NCBI GenBank assembly: GCA_902770725.1
Contig: CACXUA010000007.1
Location: forward strand, 1-64,000
Source: an uncultured Bacteroidales bacterium
GTDB taxonomy: Bacteria > Bacteroidota > Bacteroidia > Bacteroidales > Bacteroidaceae
Direction of reading: 5' to 3'
DNA length: 64,000 bases
Shown: positions 7,699 through 17,400 of the stretch, piece by piece
Layout: each line of letters begins with the position of its first letter
Position numbering within the stretch: the first letter of the stretch is position 1
Translations under genes and position numbers: made by a program
The notes under the pieces: model-generated
The model's database searches: none
Told to the model about the DNA's origin: nothing
Seen by the model: only the letters and a program-made list of their open reading frames with translations

Positions 7699-10600
7699 AC
7701 TTGTACCGCTCTTTTCCTCATGACATACCAGATGTAGCCTTGCACGTTATGCTTCGGATACATTTGCTTCATGAGGTTCATGTATTCTTTTACCTGGTCG
7801 TAATAGAGGTGGTTGGGATGTCCGAACTTATAATCGATGACGGTAATGTTGCTGTCCTTCATCACGACTCTGTCAGGACGAAGCACTTGAGGCAGCCCCT
7901 TTTTCTTGTCAATGCTTGCAATGGCACATTCATTATAGATGATGTTATCCGGTTTGAACCATGATGCGATGAGAGGATTGCTGAAGCCTTCCTTGATGCT
8001 CTCGACGATGACATCCCAGTCCTTGTCTTCACCAACGATGCCTTCTTGACGAGCTTGCATGAGCATTTCGTCGAATTGGCCAACATCATTGATGCGGCTT
8101 AGCACTTCGTGCATACGTTTGCCAACCTCTCGCCCAGAAAGCTTGATGTCTGTTGTCTCTTGTCCATCCTCGTCGGCCTGTTCTTTGAGATAATCTTGAG
8201 CCAGATTACTCTGCTGGAAGTAGAGCGCAGGATTTCTTGTCACGACCTTCACGTCGATGGCATCTTTCTCTTGATGTTCGAGGCGCAGTCGATTCAGGTT
8301 CTTCTTGTCCTCATGCTTGACTTCTGTAAGAGGAGAGCCTGTCTCGTAATAGAAGACCTCTTCGCTCGTGTCATTCTCGTCATTGCTAAGTGTCGAGTAG
8401 ATGAGTTCGCCAGCGGTATTTGCTTTCGTCTTGCCCCAAACATATAGATTGGCGATGGCGCGTGTGAAAGCAACATAAAGCGTGTTGAGTGCATCGACGC
8501 GTCGTTCCAGGTGTTCCTCTTCATAATCGGGAGCAAAGACAGATGTCCTGACAGCTTTTGATTGGATGGAAATGGGCAAGGCACCAAGTTCATTGAAAGG
8601 AGTCTCGTTTGTCGAGCACCAAAGCACGTCGCCCTGTCTGTCCCTTTCGATGTCCCAATGACTGAAAGGCAACATGACGGTGTGGAACGCCAACCCTTTC
8701 GACTTATGGATGGTGATGATGCGAACGCCATTCCCTGTCGAACCGGTCACGGAACATTTGCTGAGCTTCTCGTCCCAAGCCGTGAGGAAGGTCTGAATGT
8801 CGGGAGCAGCAGCACTGCGAAGGTGGTTCTGCAGCTCGTCGAAGAAGGTCAGCGCATAGACATCTTCGTTCTCTATATTGCCAAGCGAGAAGATGCGCCA
8901 CAGCCTTTCTGTAAGCAGATAGAGTGGTAATTGCAACAAGTCGTCTTTGCCTTCTGTGAATTCCTTTGGCAAGACGTCATCGACCTCTTTCCTGGCAACA
9001 TCTTGGATGGTCGTCTCTTCCTTTCCGAGCACATCTCGAAGATAATGGAGCATCAGGTATTTCTCGGAAATCTTGTCTGTGTGTTGCTTGTCGATAAGCA
9101 ATCTCAGGGCTGCCACAATCATTTGAACGCAGGTTGAGGCTTCGAGCAGAAATGCTTCGTCGCTGACAAGATTGATGTTGGGAGCATAGAGGCTGAATCC
9201 GTCGATGAGTTGCCGAGCCATTAGGTTCGTTCGGACCAGAATGGCAATCTGGCCGAGGTCGAGACCGCCTTCCTGCAACCTTCGAATCTGCTCTGCCATA
9301 TCCACGACGGTATCTTGGATGTAATCGTCTGTCTCTTTATAGAGCTTCACCCTTACAAATCCTTTACCGTCTTTCTTTTTTGGCTTTTGCTCAACATCCG
9401 AATAGATGCTTTTCAGCTTGATGGGGGCATCGGGCTTTATATCGTCGAGCTTTTGAGCGGCGATGGGGAAGAAGGCATTGTTGAAATCGACAATGACTTG
9501 ATGGCTTCGGTGATTGATGTCGAGTGGCTTGGGTTTGATATTGAAGCGTCTGAGTTCGGGCTCGCTCTCTATGCCGTAGAGAATCTTCCAATCTCCGTTT
9601 CGCCAACGATAGATGCTTTGCTTGATGTCGCCAACCAACAAACCTTTCCCGCCTGAAGCGAGTTTCTCGAAGAGCAGTTTCTTGAAGTTCTCCCATTGCA
9701 TCAGACTGGTGTCCTGAAACTCGTCAATCATCACATTATTGATGAATGTACCAATCTTCTCGAAAATGAATGGCGCATCGCTTCCCTCAATCATTTTGCT
9801 GAGAAGGGCTGGGGTAGAGCTGAGCGTGAAACGACCTGCATCGCCTTCAATTTCGCGAGCTCGCTGGTCAATGTATTCCAAGAGCCGAAGCGGTCCAAGA
9901 TGCCGCAACGCCAAAGTTGCGGAGAGGTATTCTTTGCGGCGTTCCTCATAGAGGCTGACGAACTCAGCAAGACGAGCCTGCAAGTCGAAAGCGTTTGGAC
10001 CTTGAACCTTGAACCTTGAATTCAAGACAGACTTCCCCGGTCCTTCGCTTTCCATTTCACGAGCCTTCAAGAGGAACGAATAGAGGTTCTTTCCGTAACT
10101 GATTTGGCTGTAGTCGCTAATCTGGCTCATCACCTCGTCCACAGCTTCTTCCACCTCTTTCTTGGCACGATTCCTGATGGCCATCATCTTGTTCTTGAAG
10201 TTCTTGATGACCTCGGCATCGCTGATGCGCTTCAGTTCAGCCTCGCTTCTGCGCTGATAGTCCTCTTTGAAGATATTGGTGGCAAAGTCCTTGAGTGGCC
10301 CTGCAATGTCCCATTTGTCGCCGCTGTCCAATTGTTCGCGGATGTAGCCCAGCACCCAATCCTTCACATCATGCCTGCTATCCATCGTGTCGATGAGGCT
10401 GTCCACAGCACTCTCAATGATTTCGTCATGCGAAAGTTCCACTTGCAGGTTAGCAGCCAAGCCCAACTCGCGAGCCATGTTGCGGAGGATGCTCTGGAAG
10501 AACGAATCGATGGTCTCGACGCGGAAATGCGAGTAGTCACGCAGAATGGCAGTCAAGGCTTCTCCGGCTTGCATGCTGACTTGTTCTTTTGTAATGGGAG

Positions 10601-10859
10601 TACCCATCTCGTCGAAGCGTTCCATGATAGCGTCGAGATAGGGCTTAGCATCCTCCAGCCCCATCTTCAGCCCATAGAGAGTTTCCAGAATGCGGCTCTT
10701 CATCTCGGCCGTCGCTTTGTTCGTGAAGGTAACGGCCAGCGTTTGCTCGAACCCTTTTCCTGCATCCGGTTGCAGGAGTTCCATAATGTATTCCACGGCC
10801 AGAGCAAATGTCTTGCCTGAACCTGCTGAAGCCTTGTATATTCTGAGAAGTTGTTTCAT
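7686..10859 (-). CDS. addA: AddA-like UvrD/Rep-family helicase-nuclease
   Basis: A 1057-residue SF1 helicase with Walker A ASAGSGKT (residues 10-17), motif Ia [12 protein letters not shown], motif [11 protein letters not shown], motif [17 protein letters not shown], motif [12 protein letters not shown] and motif VI YVAFTRA. A C-terminal PD-(D/E)XK domain (RPDRVV... [11 protein letters not shown]) supplies the second nuclease. With the AddB-like protein it would form the double-strand-break resection complex that replaces RecBCD in this phylum. It is first in the operon, reading from a promoter at 10888-10895 that faces away from panB. Its 3' end is formed by a heptamer repeat, and three more heptamers at 9999-10019 encode NSRFKVQG in frame. 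Confidence 0.92.
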   Translation of the reverse strand: MKQLLRIYKASAGSGKTFALAVEYIMELLQPDAGKGFEQTLAVTFTNKATAEMKSRILETLYGLKMGLEDAKPYLDAIMERFDEMGTPITKEQVSMQAGEALTAILRDYSHFRVETIDSFFQSILRNMARELGLAANLQVELSHDEIIESAVDSLIDTMDSRHDVKDWVLGYIREQLDSGDKWDIAGPLKDFATNIFKEDYQRRSEAELKRISDAEVIKNFKNKMMAIRNRAKKEVEEAVDEVMSQISDYSQISYGKNLYSFLLKAREMESEGPGKSVLNSRFKVQGPNAFDLQARLAEFVSLYEERRKEYLSATLALRHLGPLRLLEYIDQRAREIEGDAGRFTLSSTPALLSKMIEGSDAPFIFEKIGTFINNVMIDEFQDTSLMQWENFKKLLFEKLASGGKGLLVGDIKQSIYRWRNGDWKILYGIESEPELRRFNIKPKPLDINHRSHQVIVDFNNAFFPIAAQKLDDIKPDAPIKLKSIYSDVEQKPKKKDGKGFVRVKLYKETDDYIQDTVVDMAEQIRRLQEGGLDLGQIAILVRTNLMARQLIDGFSLYAPNINLVSDEAFLLEASTCVQMIVAALRLLIDKQHTDKISEKYLMLHYLRDVLGKEETTIQDVARKEVDDVLPKEFTEGKDDLLQLPLYLLTERLWRIFSLGNIENEDVYALTFFDELQNHLRSAAAPDIQTFLTAWDEKLSKCSVTGSTGNGVRIITIHKSKGLAFHTVMLPFSHWDIERDRQGDVLWCSTNETPFNELGALPISIQSKAVRTSVFAPDYEEEHLERRVDALNTLYVAFTRAIANLYVWGKTKANTAGELIYSTLSNDENDTSEEVFYYETGSPLTEVKHEDKKNLNRLRLEHQEKDAIDVKVVTRNPALYFQQSNLAQDYLKEQADEDGQETTDIKLSGREVGKRMHEVLSRINDVGQFDEMLMQARQEGIVGEDKDWDVIVESIKEGFSNPLIASWFKPDNIIYNECAIASIDKKKGLPQVLRPDRVVMKDSNITVIDYKFGHPNHLYYDQVKEYMNLMKQMYPKHNVQGYIWYVMRKRAVQVHSS
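9999..10019. repeat. Tandem heptamer ACCTTGA x3 within addA
   Basis: Three perfect copies, read on the minus strand as RFKVQG. The KVQG/FKVQ peptide is typical for this kind of insertion. Confidence 0.75.
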
Positions 10860-10887
10860 GAAACGCTGTTTTTCGCTCTTTCGTATG

Positions 10888-10916
10888 CAAAGATACTAAA
10901 AAAAGTTGTACCTTTG
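10888..10916. promoter_or_regulatory. Back-to-back divergent promoters of addA and panB
   Basis: A minus-strand TATCTTTG (10888-10895) drives addA, and a plus-strand TACCTTTG (10909-10916) drives panB. The -7 boxes are only 13 bp apart, so the -33 region of each promoter must overlap the other's -7 region. The two operons may therefore compete for polymerase. Confidence 0.65.
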
Positions 10917-10949
10917 CAGCGCTTTACGCAGAAATGCGTCAAAAAACAG

Positions 10950-10984
10950 AACTCTAAACACGAAACACTAAACTTTAAACTAAT
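10950..10984. repeat. Tandem heptamers in the panB leader
   Basis: Five 7-bp units (AACTCTA, AACACGA, AACACTA, AACTTTA, AACTAAT) end one base before the panB ATG. The same final unit AACTAAT precedes the ATG at 30735. Confidence 0.8.
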
Positions 10985-10985
10985 A

Positions 10986-11804
10986 ATGGGTGGTTATTTA
11001 GTAAGCGATACACGAAAGGTGACGACTCACCGTCTCATTGAAATGAAGGAGCAGGGACAGCAGATTGCCATGCTCACATCCTACGACTATACGATGGCTC
11101 AGATTGTGGACCAGGCTGGCATCGACATCATCTTGGTTGGCGACAGTGCCAGCAATGTGATGGCGGGCAACATGACGACTTTGCCCATTACGCTCGACCA
11201 GATGATCTACCATGCTCGTAGCGTGGTTCGTGGTGTGAAGCGTGCTCTCGTTGTTTGCGACATGCCTTTCGGAACCTATCAGGTCAATGCGACTGAAGGT
11301 GTGAAGAATGCGATTCGCATCATGCAAGAGAGCGGTTGCGATGCTCTCAAACTCGAAGGTGGCGTCGAGATTCAGGACACCATTCGTGCCATCTTGGATG
11401 CCGGCATTCCCGTAATGGGACATCTGGGCTTGACACCTCAAAGCATCAACAAGTTCGGCACTTATGCCGTTCGTGCTAAAGAGGAGGCAGAGGCTGAGAA
11501 GTTGCTTAGCGATGCTAAGTTGCTAAGCGATTTGGGTTGCTTTGCCATTGTTTTGGAGAAGATTCCAGCAGCCTTGACAAAGAAGGTTTGCGAGATGGTG
11601 AATGTGCCCATTATTGGCATTGGTGCAGGTCAGGCTGATGGTCAGGTTCTGGTTGTTCACGATATGCTGGGCATGAACAAAGGTTTCTCGCCCAAGTTCC
11701 TCCGCCGCTATGCCGACCTTTCCGAAGTCATTACTGATGCTGTGGGTCAGTACATTACCGACGTCAAGAACAAGAACTTCCCGAATGAAAACGAGTCGTA
11801 TTAA
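10986..11804 (+). CDS. panB: 3-methyl-2-oxobutanoate hydroxymethyltransferase
   Basis: At 272 residues this is the normal PanB length. It catalyses transfer of a hydroxymethyl group from methylenetetrahydrofolate to 2-oxoisovalerate, the first pantothenate step. Visible signatures are [11 protein letters not shown], the Mg-binding [19 protein letters not shown], the KLEGG loop, [10 protein letters not shown] and the IGIGAG segment. The start at 10986 was chosen because upstream in-frame codons lie across the promoter TACCTTTG. A short internal duplication is visible ([10 protein letters not shown], 11501-11530). The next gene starts 20 bp before the stop, so the two are probably co-translated. 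Confidence 0.96.
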   Translation: MGGYLVSDTRKVTTHRLIEMKEQGQQIAMLTSYDYTMAQIVDQAGIDIILVGDSASNVMAGNMTTLPITLDQMIYHARSVVRGVKRALVVCDMPFGTYQVNATEGVKNAIRIMQESGCDALKLEGGVEIQDTIRAILDAGIPVMGHLGLTPQSINKFGTYAVRAKEEAEAEKLLSDAKLLSDLGCFAIVLEKIPAALTKKVCEMVNVPIIGIGAGQADGQVLVVHDMLGMNKGFSPKFLRRYADLSEVITDAVGQYITDVKNKNFPNENESY

Positions 11805-13698
11805 GGCGCTTCTCGTCTTCCTGCTCTTTTGCTCCGTTTGTCATGCCTACGAGTTCATTTATGGTGATGACACGCGAACTGGTACGCTCTTTGCGAAAGA
11901 CCCGATTGTGGTCTTTCATGGCGGCCGTTATCTGATGTATTACAGCATCCCGCCTCACAATAGTCGTGACTGGGAAGGCTGGAATATCGGCATTGCCGAG
12001 AGCGAGGACTTGAAGAATTGGCAAAGGATTGGCGAGATTACACCTCAGGCCGACTATGAGGCAAAGGGACTTTGTGCGCCTGGAGCTTTGGTGAGGAACG
12101 ACACCATCCACCTCTTCTATCAGACTTATGGCGGAGGTCGGACCGATGCCATTTGTCATGCTTGGAGTACCGATGGTTTGACCTTTGTTCGAGATACTAC
12201 CAATCCCATTTTCCGACCGACTGGTTCTTGGAATTGTGGCCGGGCCATCGATGCGGAGGTCGTGGCTTACAAGGGCAAGTACTTCCTCTATTTTGCCACT
12301 CGTGACCCTCAGTTCGAACGTCAATTGCTTGGTGTTGCAACGGCTCCGATTGGAACTGATTTCCGTCGCTCCGACTGGACTTTGGCGCTCGATGCTCCCG
12401 TACTTGAGCCCCGACTTGATTGGGAAGGAAAGTGTTGCGAGGGAGCGACAGTCATCGAGTACAAGAAGAAGCTCTACATGTTCTATGCTGCCGACTACAA
12501 CAACTGTCCGCAACAGATTGGCTTGGCTGTCAGCAAGGACGGCATCCACTTCGAGCGTTGTTCCGACCAGCCTTTCCTCCGCAATGGCTTGCCCGGAGAT
12601 TGGAACGAAAGCGAGAGCGGCCATCCTTGTGTCTACAGGGACAGACAAGGCCAGACGCACCTCTTCTATCAGGGGAACAACAGTCACGGCCGCCATTGGC
12701 TCCTGACAAGTGTGCCCTTGAAGTGGTCGAAGAAAGGACCTCAAGTCGTCTATCCCAAGATGCCGGACAAAATTCTCAATCCCGTTATCGATGCCGATGC
12801 TCCAGACCCGTCTGTCATTCGCGTTGGCAAGACCTATTATGCTGCAGCCACTTCTGGCAATAGACGGCAAGCCTATCAGCGCTACCGTTCGAAGGACTTG
12901 CGGACTTGGGAGCCGATGGGTTTCATCTTCGATGAGTGGCCCGAATGGACTTGTGGCAGTTTCTGGGCTCCTGAACTCTTCGAACTCAATGGTAAGATTA
13001 TGTGCTACTATACGGCTCGGCAAAAGAGCGACAGCACCAGTTGTGTCGGAGTGGCTATGGCTGACGGACCGGAAGGTAAGTTCAAGGACTACGGACCTTT
13101 GGTGAAGACGACCAACGAAGCCATCGATGCCTTTGTTTTCCGTGATGGAACTCAGCTCTATATCACTTGGAAGGCTTATGGCCTCGATCCCAGCCATCGC
13201 CCTATAGAACTGCTTTGCCAACGGCTTTCGGATGATGGTCTGCATTTGCAGGGCGAGCCATTCATGCTGCTTCGAGATGATGAGCGACAAGGCATGGAAG
13301 GGCAGTGTGTCTTCCGTCAAGGTGACTGGTGGTACATCCTTTACAGTATTCGCAATTGTTGTTCGCCAAACAGCGATTATGCCGTCAGTGTGGCTCGTAG
13401 CCATTCCATTCAAGGACCGTGGGAAAGGTACGAGAATAATCCTATCCTTGAAGGACAATCCCTCTCTAGCTCCCCCTTAAAAGGGGAGAAAAAGAAAGCC
13501 TCCACTCGGGGAGGTTTGGAGGGGGTCGGGCCTGTCATGCAGAGCTGTGGTCACGGCACGATGGTCAGGACACCAAACGGAGAGATGTACTACCTCTGTC
13601 ATGCTTACTATGTAGGCCGCTATAAAGAAGGTCGCAAAGCCGTTCTCTTCCGCCTCGAAATAGGTGAAGACGGATGGGTGCGGGCAGTTGAAGAGTAA
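11785..13698 (+). CDS. Secreted tandem beta-propeller GH43-like glycosidase
   Basis: A 637-residue exported protein (signal peptide [21 protein letters not shown]). Residues ~25-335 form one five-bladed propeller with [16 protein letters not shown] and glycosidase-like blades. Residues ~340-637 form a second with the GH43 hallmarks [17 protein letters not shown] (catalytic base), [15 protein letters not shown] (pKa modulator) and [17 protein letters not shown] (acid). GH43 enzymes act on arabinose- or xylose-containing glycans; the actual substrate cannot be read from sequence. An in-frame palindromic repeat ([20 protein letters not shown]) sits between GH43 blades near residue 570. ATG 11785 overlaps panB by 20 bp and starts exactly at the signal peptide. 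Confidence 0.8.
   Translation: MKTSRIKALLVFLLFCSVCHAYEFIYGDDTRTGTLFAKDPIVVFHGGRYLMYYSIPPHNSRDWEGWNIGIAESEDLKNWQRIGEITPQADYEAKGLCAPGALVRNDTIHLFYQTYGGGRTDAICHAWSTDGLTFVRDTTNPIFRPTGSWNCGRAIDAEVVAYKGKYFLYFATRDPQFERQLLGVATAPIGTDFRRSDWTLALDAPVLEPRLDWEGKCCEGATVIEYKKKLYMFYAADYNNCPQQIGLAVSKDGIHFERCSDQPFLRNGLPGDWNESESGHPCVYRDRQGQTHLFYQGNNSHGRHWLLTSVPLKWSKKGPQVVYPKMPDKILNPVIDADAPDPSVIRVGKTYYAAATSGNRRQAYQRYRSKDLRTWEPMGFIFDEWPEWTCGSFWAPELFELNGKIMCYYTARQKSDSTSCVGVAMADGPEGKFKDYGPLVKTTNEAIDAFVFRDGTQLYITWKAYGLDPSHRPIELLCQRLSDDGLHLQGEPFMLLRDDERQGMEGQCVFRQGDWWYILYSIRNCCSPNSDYAVSVARSHSIQGPWERYENNPILEGQSLSSSPLKGEKKKASTRGGLEGVGPVMQSCGHGTMVRTPNGEMYYLCHAYYVGRYKEGRKAVLFRLEIGEDGWVRAVEE
13461..13530. repeat. Palindromic SPLKGE-type element in frame in the GH43 gene
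   Basis: CTCCCCCTTAAAAGGGGAG is followed by a second inverted pair (CCTCCACTCGGGGAGG) and GGAGGGGGTCGGGCC. It translates as a low-complexity insert of about 23 residues that GH43 blades normally lack. It keeps the frame open. Confidence 0.8.
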
Positions 13699-13727
13699 AT
13701 AGAACAGAATAATTAATACATAAAACA

Positions 13728-14234
13728 ATGAAAAAACTGAATTTATTTGCATTATTAGCTATTGCCGTTATTATGCTGACAGGATGCAGAAAGGAGTACT
13801 ACACGTTAGAGACAGTGGAGCCTATTGCACAGGTTTTCTCCTGCGAATATACCGTCAAGCCCTCCGACTGGAAATACTTCGAAGGTAGCAATGAACCTGG
13901 CTCCGAGAACTATTTCTATGCCGAGTTTGAAAATCCCGACATTACTGCCGATGTCCTTATCAATGGTACCGTAACCGCCGATATCTATTGGCTCTACGAC
14001 GAACAGAATAACTTCGGCTCATGGCGTCCTTTGCCATACGTATACCCCATGGAGGTCTGCATTAATTACAACGACGGTACGACCAATACCATTATTGTGG
14101 CAGAGAACATCCGTATGGAGTGGGTTAAAGGCATGGTGACTTTTGTCATTCAGGATCTTGATGGCTATGCTCCGGAAGACATAACCAACTCCCTCACCAT
14201 CCGTGTTACCGTCATAAAGAACCTCCGCAAGTAA
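13728..14234 (+). CDS. Small lipoprotein of unknown function
   Basis: A 168-residue protein with a lipoprotein signal (MKKLNLFALLAIAVIMLTGC, lipobox LTGC), so it should be anchored in the outer or inner membrane. The mature part is rich in Tyr, Asp and Asn and looks all-beta. I do not recognise a family. It follows the GH43 gene by 29 bp and is closed by a strong terminator hairpin, which makes it the last gene of the panB unit. Confidence 0.8.
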   Translation: MKKLNLFALLAIAVIMLTGCRKEYYTLETVEPIAQVFSCEYTVKPSDWKYFEGSNEPGSENYFYAEFENPDITADVLINGTVTADIYWLYDEQNNFGSWRPLPYVYPMEVCINYNDGTTNTIIVAENIRMEWVKGMVTFVIQDLDGYAPEDITNSLTIRVTVIKNLRK

Positions 14235-14253
14235 CCCCGTTTGCCTATAATAG

Positions 14254-14297
14254 TCATCCCCGCCGTGGAACTTCACGGCGGGGATGATTTCATTTTT
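14254..14297 (+). terminator. Rho-independent terminator of the panB unit
   Basis: A perfect 14-bp stem (14254-14267 with 14274-14287), a 6-nt loop, and a T-rich tail TTTCATTTTT. Confidence 0.9.
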
Positions 14298-14337
14298 ACC
14301 AGAGCTTAAACTTTAAACTGTCTTTAAACTCTACACT

Positions 14338-15658
14338 CTACACGATTCCTTGTGCCATCATAGCCTTTGCCACCTTCATGAAGCCAGCCACGTTGGCGCC
14401 CTTCACATAGTTGACATAGCCGTCGGCTTGTGTGCCGTACTTCACGCAGTTCTCGTGGATGTTCTCCATGATCCAGAGCAGCTTGGCATCCACCTCTTCG
14501 GCGCTCCAGCTCAGACGCTCGCTGTTCTGCGACATCTCGAGACCTGATACGCTCACACCACCTGCAGTAAAGAATCTTAGCTTCCTGGAAGACCTTGATG
14601 GCACCTGGAGTGCTGGGCATGTTGGCACCTTCGGCAACGGCAATCACGCCATTGGCAACCAGAGCCTTTGCCTGCTCCTCGTTCAGCTCGTTCTGTGTGG
14701 CGCAAGGCAGAGCGATGTCGGCCTTCTCGAACCAAGGCTTTGCACCGTCGCCAACATATTTTGCAGTGGGATACTTATCGACATATTCCTTGATGCGGCC
14801 ACGATAAACCTGCTTCAGCTCCATGATGTAGTCCAGCTTAGCGCGGTCGATGCCGTCTGGATCGTAGATGTAACCGTCGGAGTCACTCATCGTCATCACC
14901 TTACCACCCAGCTGCAGCACCTTCTCGGCAGCATACTGAGCTACGTTGCCGGCACCGGAGATGAGCACCTTCTTGCCCTCGATGGTGTCGCCCTTCGTCT
15001 TCAGCATGGCACGGAGGAAATATACTGTGCCGTAGCCAGTTGCTTCAGGACGAATCAGAGAGCCGCCGAACTCCAAGCCCTTGCCAGTCAGCACACCGCT
15101 GTACTCGCGCGTCAGCTTCTTGTACATGCCGAACATATAGCCTACCTCGCGACCGCCAACGCCGATGTCACCGGCTGGAACGTCCGTGTCAGGACCGATG
15201 TGGCGCGTCAGCTCCAGCATGAAGGCCTGGCAGAAACGCATCACCTCGGCATTGCTCTTACCGCGAGGGCTGAAGTCAGAGCCGCCCTTGCCACCACCCA
15301 TAGGCAGAGTGGTCAGCGAGTTCTTGAAGGTCTGCTCGAAAGCGAGGAACTTCAGGATGCCCAGGTTCACGCTCGAGTGGAAACGGATGCCGCCCTTGTA
15401 GGGGCCTATAGCGTTGTTGTGCTGGATGCGATAACCCATGTTGGTCTGAATCTGACCCTTGTCGTCCATCCAAGTCACACGGAACTGATATACACGATCG
15501 GGAATGCAAAGGCGTTCGATGAGGTTCACCTTCTCAAACTCGGGGTGCTTGTTGTACTCTTCTTCGATAGTGCCCAGCACCTCTTCTACTGCCTGATGAT
15601 ACTCAGGTTCATTGGGGAAGCGTCTTTTCAGATCTTCCAAGACTTTCTTTGCGTCCAT
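14338..15658 (-). pseudogene. gdhA: Glutamate dehydrogenase, frameshifted by a short internal deletion
   Basis: It starts MDAKKVLEDLKRRFPNEPEYHQ at 15658 and shows the NADP-type hexameric GDH signatures LPMGGGKGGSDFSPRGKS and GAGNVAQYAAEKVLQLG. The frame breaks near 14566: ...AKILYC is followed in another frame by AGGVSVSGLEMSQNSERLSW... to VAKAMMAQGIV and the stop at 14338. Compared with known GDHs (ILFAPGKAANAGGV), the residues equivalent to PGKAxN are absent, so about 20 nt are missing. Everything else is conserved, which argues for a recent loss or an assembly error. The enzyme makes glutamate from 2-oxoglutarate and ammonium, the main ammonium entry route in this group. The stop codon lies in a heptamer-like repeat (CTCTACA). 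Confidence 0.88.
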
Positions 15659-15687
15659 AGAGTTTTGTTTAAGTGGGAGTTAAAATG

Positions 15688-15874
15688 GGAGTAAATTCGC
15701 TTTGCTCATAGGAGTAAACTTGCTTCGCTTCGTGGGAGTAAACTCGCTCCGCTTCGTGGACAATAGCTTTTCTCGCAGCCAAATGTAATGTCCAGCACAT
15801 AGTGCTTTACTTCCAGCCAGCTTGCTGGCTTTACTTCTTGGATGCTCTAGCACCAAGGCGCGATTGTAGTCGCG
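15688..15874 (-). promoter_or_regulatory. Long structured gdhA leader with 23-24 nt repeats and hairpins
   Basis: Between the promoter and the gdhA ATG lie about 290 nt. They hold three tandem copies (23, 24 and 24 nt, starting GGAGTAAA on the plus strand; 15688-15758) and three hairpins: AGCACATAGTGCT (15794-15806), AGCCAGC-TT-GCTGGCT (15815-15830 as one palindrome) and CGCGA-TTGTAG-TCGCG (15859-15874). The repeat period differs from the 22-bp arrays. Such a leader could act as an attenuator. I see no known riboswitch consensus. Confidence 0.5.
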
Positions 15875-15947
15875 GAACCTACTTTTACTTCCTTTTTACT
15901 TCCGATTAATATAATGTAAAATTAAATGTTTTTTCGTTATCCGGGTG

Positions 15948-15978
15948 CAAAGTTACACCAAAATGTCGAATTTCGCAA
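15948..15978 (-). promoter_or_regulatory. gdhA promoter
   Basis: The minus strand reads TTG (15976-15978), 20 bp, then TAACTTTG (15948-15955). Confidence 0.6.
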
Positions 15979-16021
15979 CTTTTTGAAAGAAAAAGTTTGA
16001 AAAAAGTCGCTTTTTGTCAAA

Positions 16022-16708
16022 TTATCCTGCATAACACAGCGGGAAGATGCATAATTCTGCATTTTTGTCGGCTTTTTGCAGGGCGAGGGCACAGTTTGCC
16101 AGCGTGGAGCCTGTCGTCATCACATCGTCCACCAGCACCAGCCGTTTCCCCTGCCATTCTGGGGGGATAGCAGCCTCGTAGATGCCCTCAGCGTTCCTGA
16201 TGCGGGCAGCACCTCTCAGCTGCGACTGCGGCTTGCGGTACTTCGTCCGCCTCAGCAGGTCCACCACGGGCAGTCCCGTCACCTCTGCCATGCCCTGTGC
16301 CAGCCGCTCTGCCTGGTTGTAGCCGCGTCTGAGGTGTCGCCACCAATGCAGTGGCACGGGCACCAGTCCGTCCACGCCCTCCCAGAAGCCCTGCCGCTCA
16401 GCCTCCGTCGCAGCCCACCTGCCCAGCTTCACAGCCAGGTCACTCTTGCCGTGGAACTTGAACGCAATGACCAGATTGTGGTAGGGCGACTCGTGGTTGT
16501 AACGCAGCAGCGTCGTGGCACGCCTGATGTCAGCCCTGTCCCAGATGGAGCGCAGCATCGCATTGTCGCCGAAGTCCAGCACATAATGTCGTGGCAGCTG
16601 AATCGCGCAGAAAGCGCACATCACATCCTCGCCCCCCATCAGCAGCCTACCGCACACCGGACAGAGCCTCGGCAGTAACAGTTCCCTCAAGTCTCTAATC
16701 AGACTCAT
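16022..16708 (-). CDS. comF: ComF family phosphoribosyltransferase-like protein
   Basis: A 228-residue protein, the usual ComF/GntX length. Its N-terminal zinc finger is CPVC (16-19) with CAFC (31-34), followed by the conserved ALLRYNHES...FKFHGK region, PVPLHWWRHLRRGYNQAE, and the PRPP-binding loop LVLVDDVMTTGST (about 192-204). ComF proteins support DNA uptake and transformation-linked recombination in competent bacteria; in Bacteroidetes their role is not settled. It has its own promoter (TACCTTTG at 16737-16744, minus) and a leader holding the TATATAATAATGTAT 15-mer. No downstream partner is obvious. Confidence 0.9.
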   Translation of the reverse strand: MSLIRDLRELLLPRLCPVCGRLLMGGEDVMCAFCAIQLPRHYVLDFGDNAMLRSIWDRADIRRATTLLRYNHESPYHNLVIAFKFHGKSDLAVKLGRWAATEAERQGFWEGVDGLVPVPLHWWRHLRRGYNQAERLAQGMAEVTGLPVVDLLRRTKYRKPQSQLRGAARIRNAEGIYEAAIPPEWQGKRLVLVDDVMTTGSTLANCALALQKADKNAELCIFPLCYAG

Positions 16709-16736
16709 CGCGCATAATATATAATAATGTATAAGG

Positions 16737-16744
16737 CAAAGGTA
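16737..16744 (-). promoter_or_regulatory. comF promoter -7 box
   Basis: TACCTTTG on the minus strand, 28 bp before the comF ATG. The 15-mer ATACATTATTATATA follows in the leader. Confidence 0.55.
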
Positions 16745-16791
16745 CGAAAAAGAAAAGAATTTGTGTCGAAATGGGATGTTGAGGTTGTAGA

Positions 16792-17256
16792 TTACTTCTT
16801 AAAGTAGATATTGCTTGTTATAAGACCATCTGAGTATGGGTCTTTTACGAGCATAGTCCAGACAATGTTCCTATCCTTGGGGTAGTACTTTGCTCCTATC
16901 TTTTCGCCATTTTGTGCTACCAAAATCAGGTCGTTTCCATCGATGGAATATACACAACTCTCTTCTGCTCCCCAATACATTGTATGGCCGTCTTCGCTCT
17001 CTTGCCAACTCCTGACAACTGCTGTCTTGTTTGATGAGAATGTGACTTCCATATAAAAGCCAGCATATTCTCCGTTTTGAGTGACATCAACAACCACTTT
17101 GTTGCCGTAAGTGTTTGTGACTTGGGCTTTATAGGAGTACCACTTTCCTACGATTACACTTTCAAGCGGTTCATCTTCGTCATCGTCACCACAAGAAAAT
17201 AACATAGGCAGAGCCATTACGAGCATGAGCATGCTCAAGAATTTAATTAATTTCAT
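16792..17256 (-). CDS. Lipocalin-like putative lipoprotein
   Basis: A 154-residue protein with a lipoprotein signal (MKLIKFLSMLMLVMALPMLFSC) followed by an acidic linker (GDDDEDEP), typical of surface-exposed Bacteroidetes lipoproteins. The mature domain begins VIVGKWYSY and has alternating beta strands ending IVWTMLVKDPY, which resembles lipocalin-like domains of this phylum (inference). The start at 17256 is the signal-peptide Met; an upstream in-frame Met lies beyond the promoter. It is transcribed alone. Confidence 0.75.
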   Translation of the reverse strand: MKLIKFLSMLMLVMALPMLFSCGDDDEDEPLESVIVGKWYSYKAQVTNTYGNKVVVDVTQNGEYAGFYMEVTFSSNKTAVVRSWQESEDGHTMYWGAEESCVYSIDGNDLILVAQNGEKIGAKYYPKDRNIVWTMLVKDPYSDGLITSNIYFKK

Positions 17257-17292
17257 GTCTATACTGTTTTTTATTCTTATTGTTTGACCTTG

Positions 17293-17322
17293 CAAAGTTA
17301 CAAAGAAGCAAGAGAAATACAA
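17293..17322 (-). promoter_or_regulatory. Promoter of the lipoprotein gene
   Basis: The minus strand reads TTG (17320-17322), 19 bp, then TAACTTTG (17293-17300), 37 bp before the ATG. Confidence 0.6.
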
Positions 17323-17400
17323 AGAAAATTCGGCAGAAAACGACTATTCTTATCTACAACAGCTTTGGAAAAGTCATAAAACTTGATTGGCATCGAGCTT

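Noticed and set aside
11764..13458. Minus-strand ORF of 564 residues
   Set aside because: Antisense shadow of the GH43-like gene; a long open frame is explained by codon bias, and the composition is unlike a protein.
14540..14600. Programmed ribosomal frameshift in gdhA
   Set aside because: No slippery heptanucleotide at the break, and conserved codons are missing rather than only shifted.
15688..15947. Known riboswitch before gdhA
   Set aside because: I could not match the hairpins to a glutamine, glycine, cobalamin or other common consensus.
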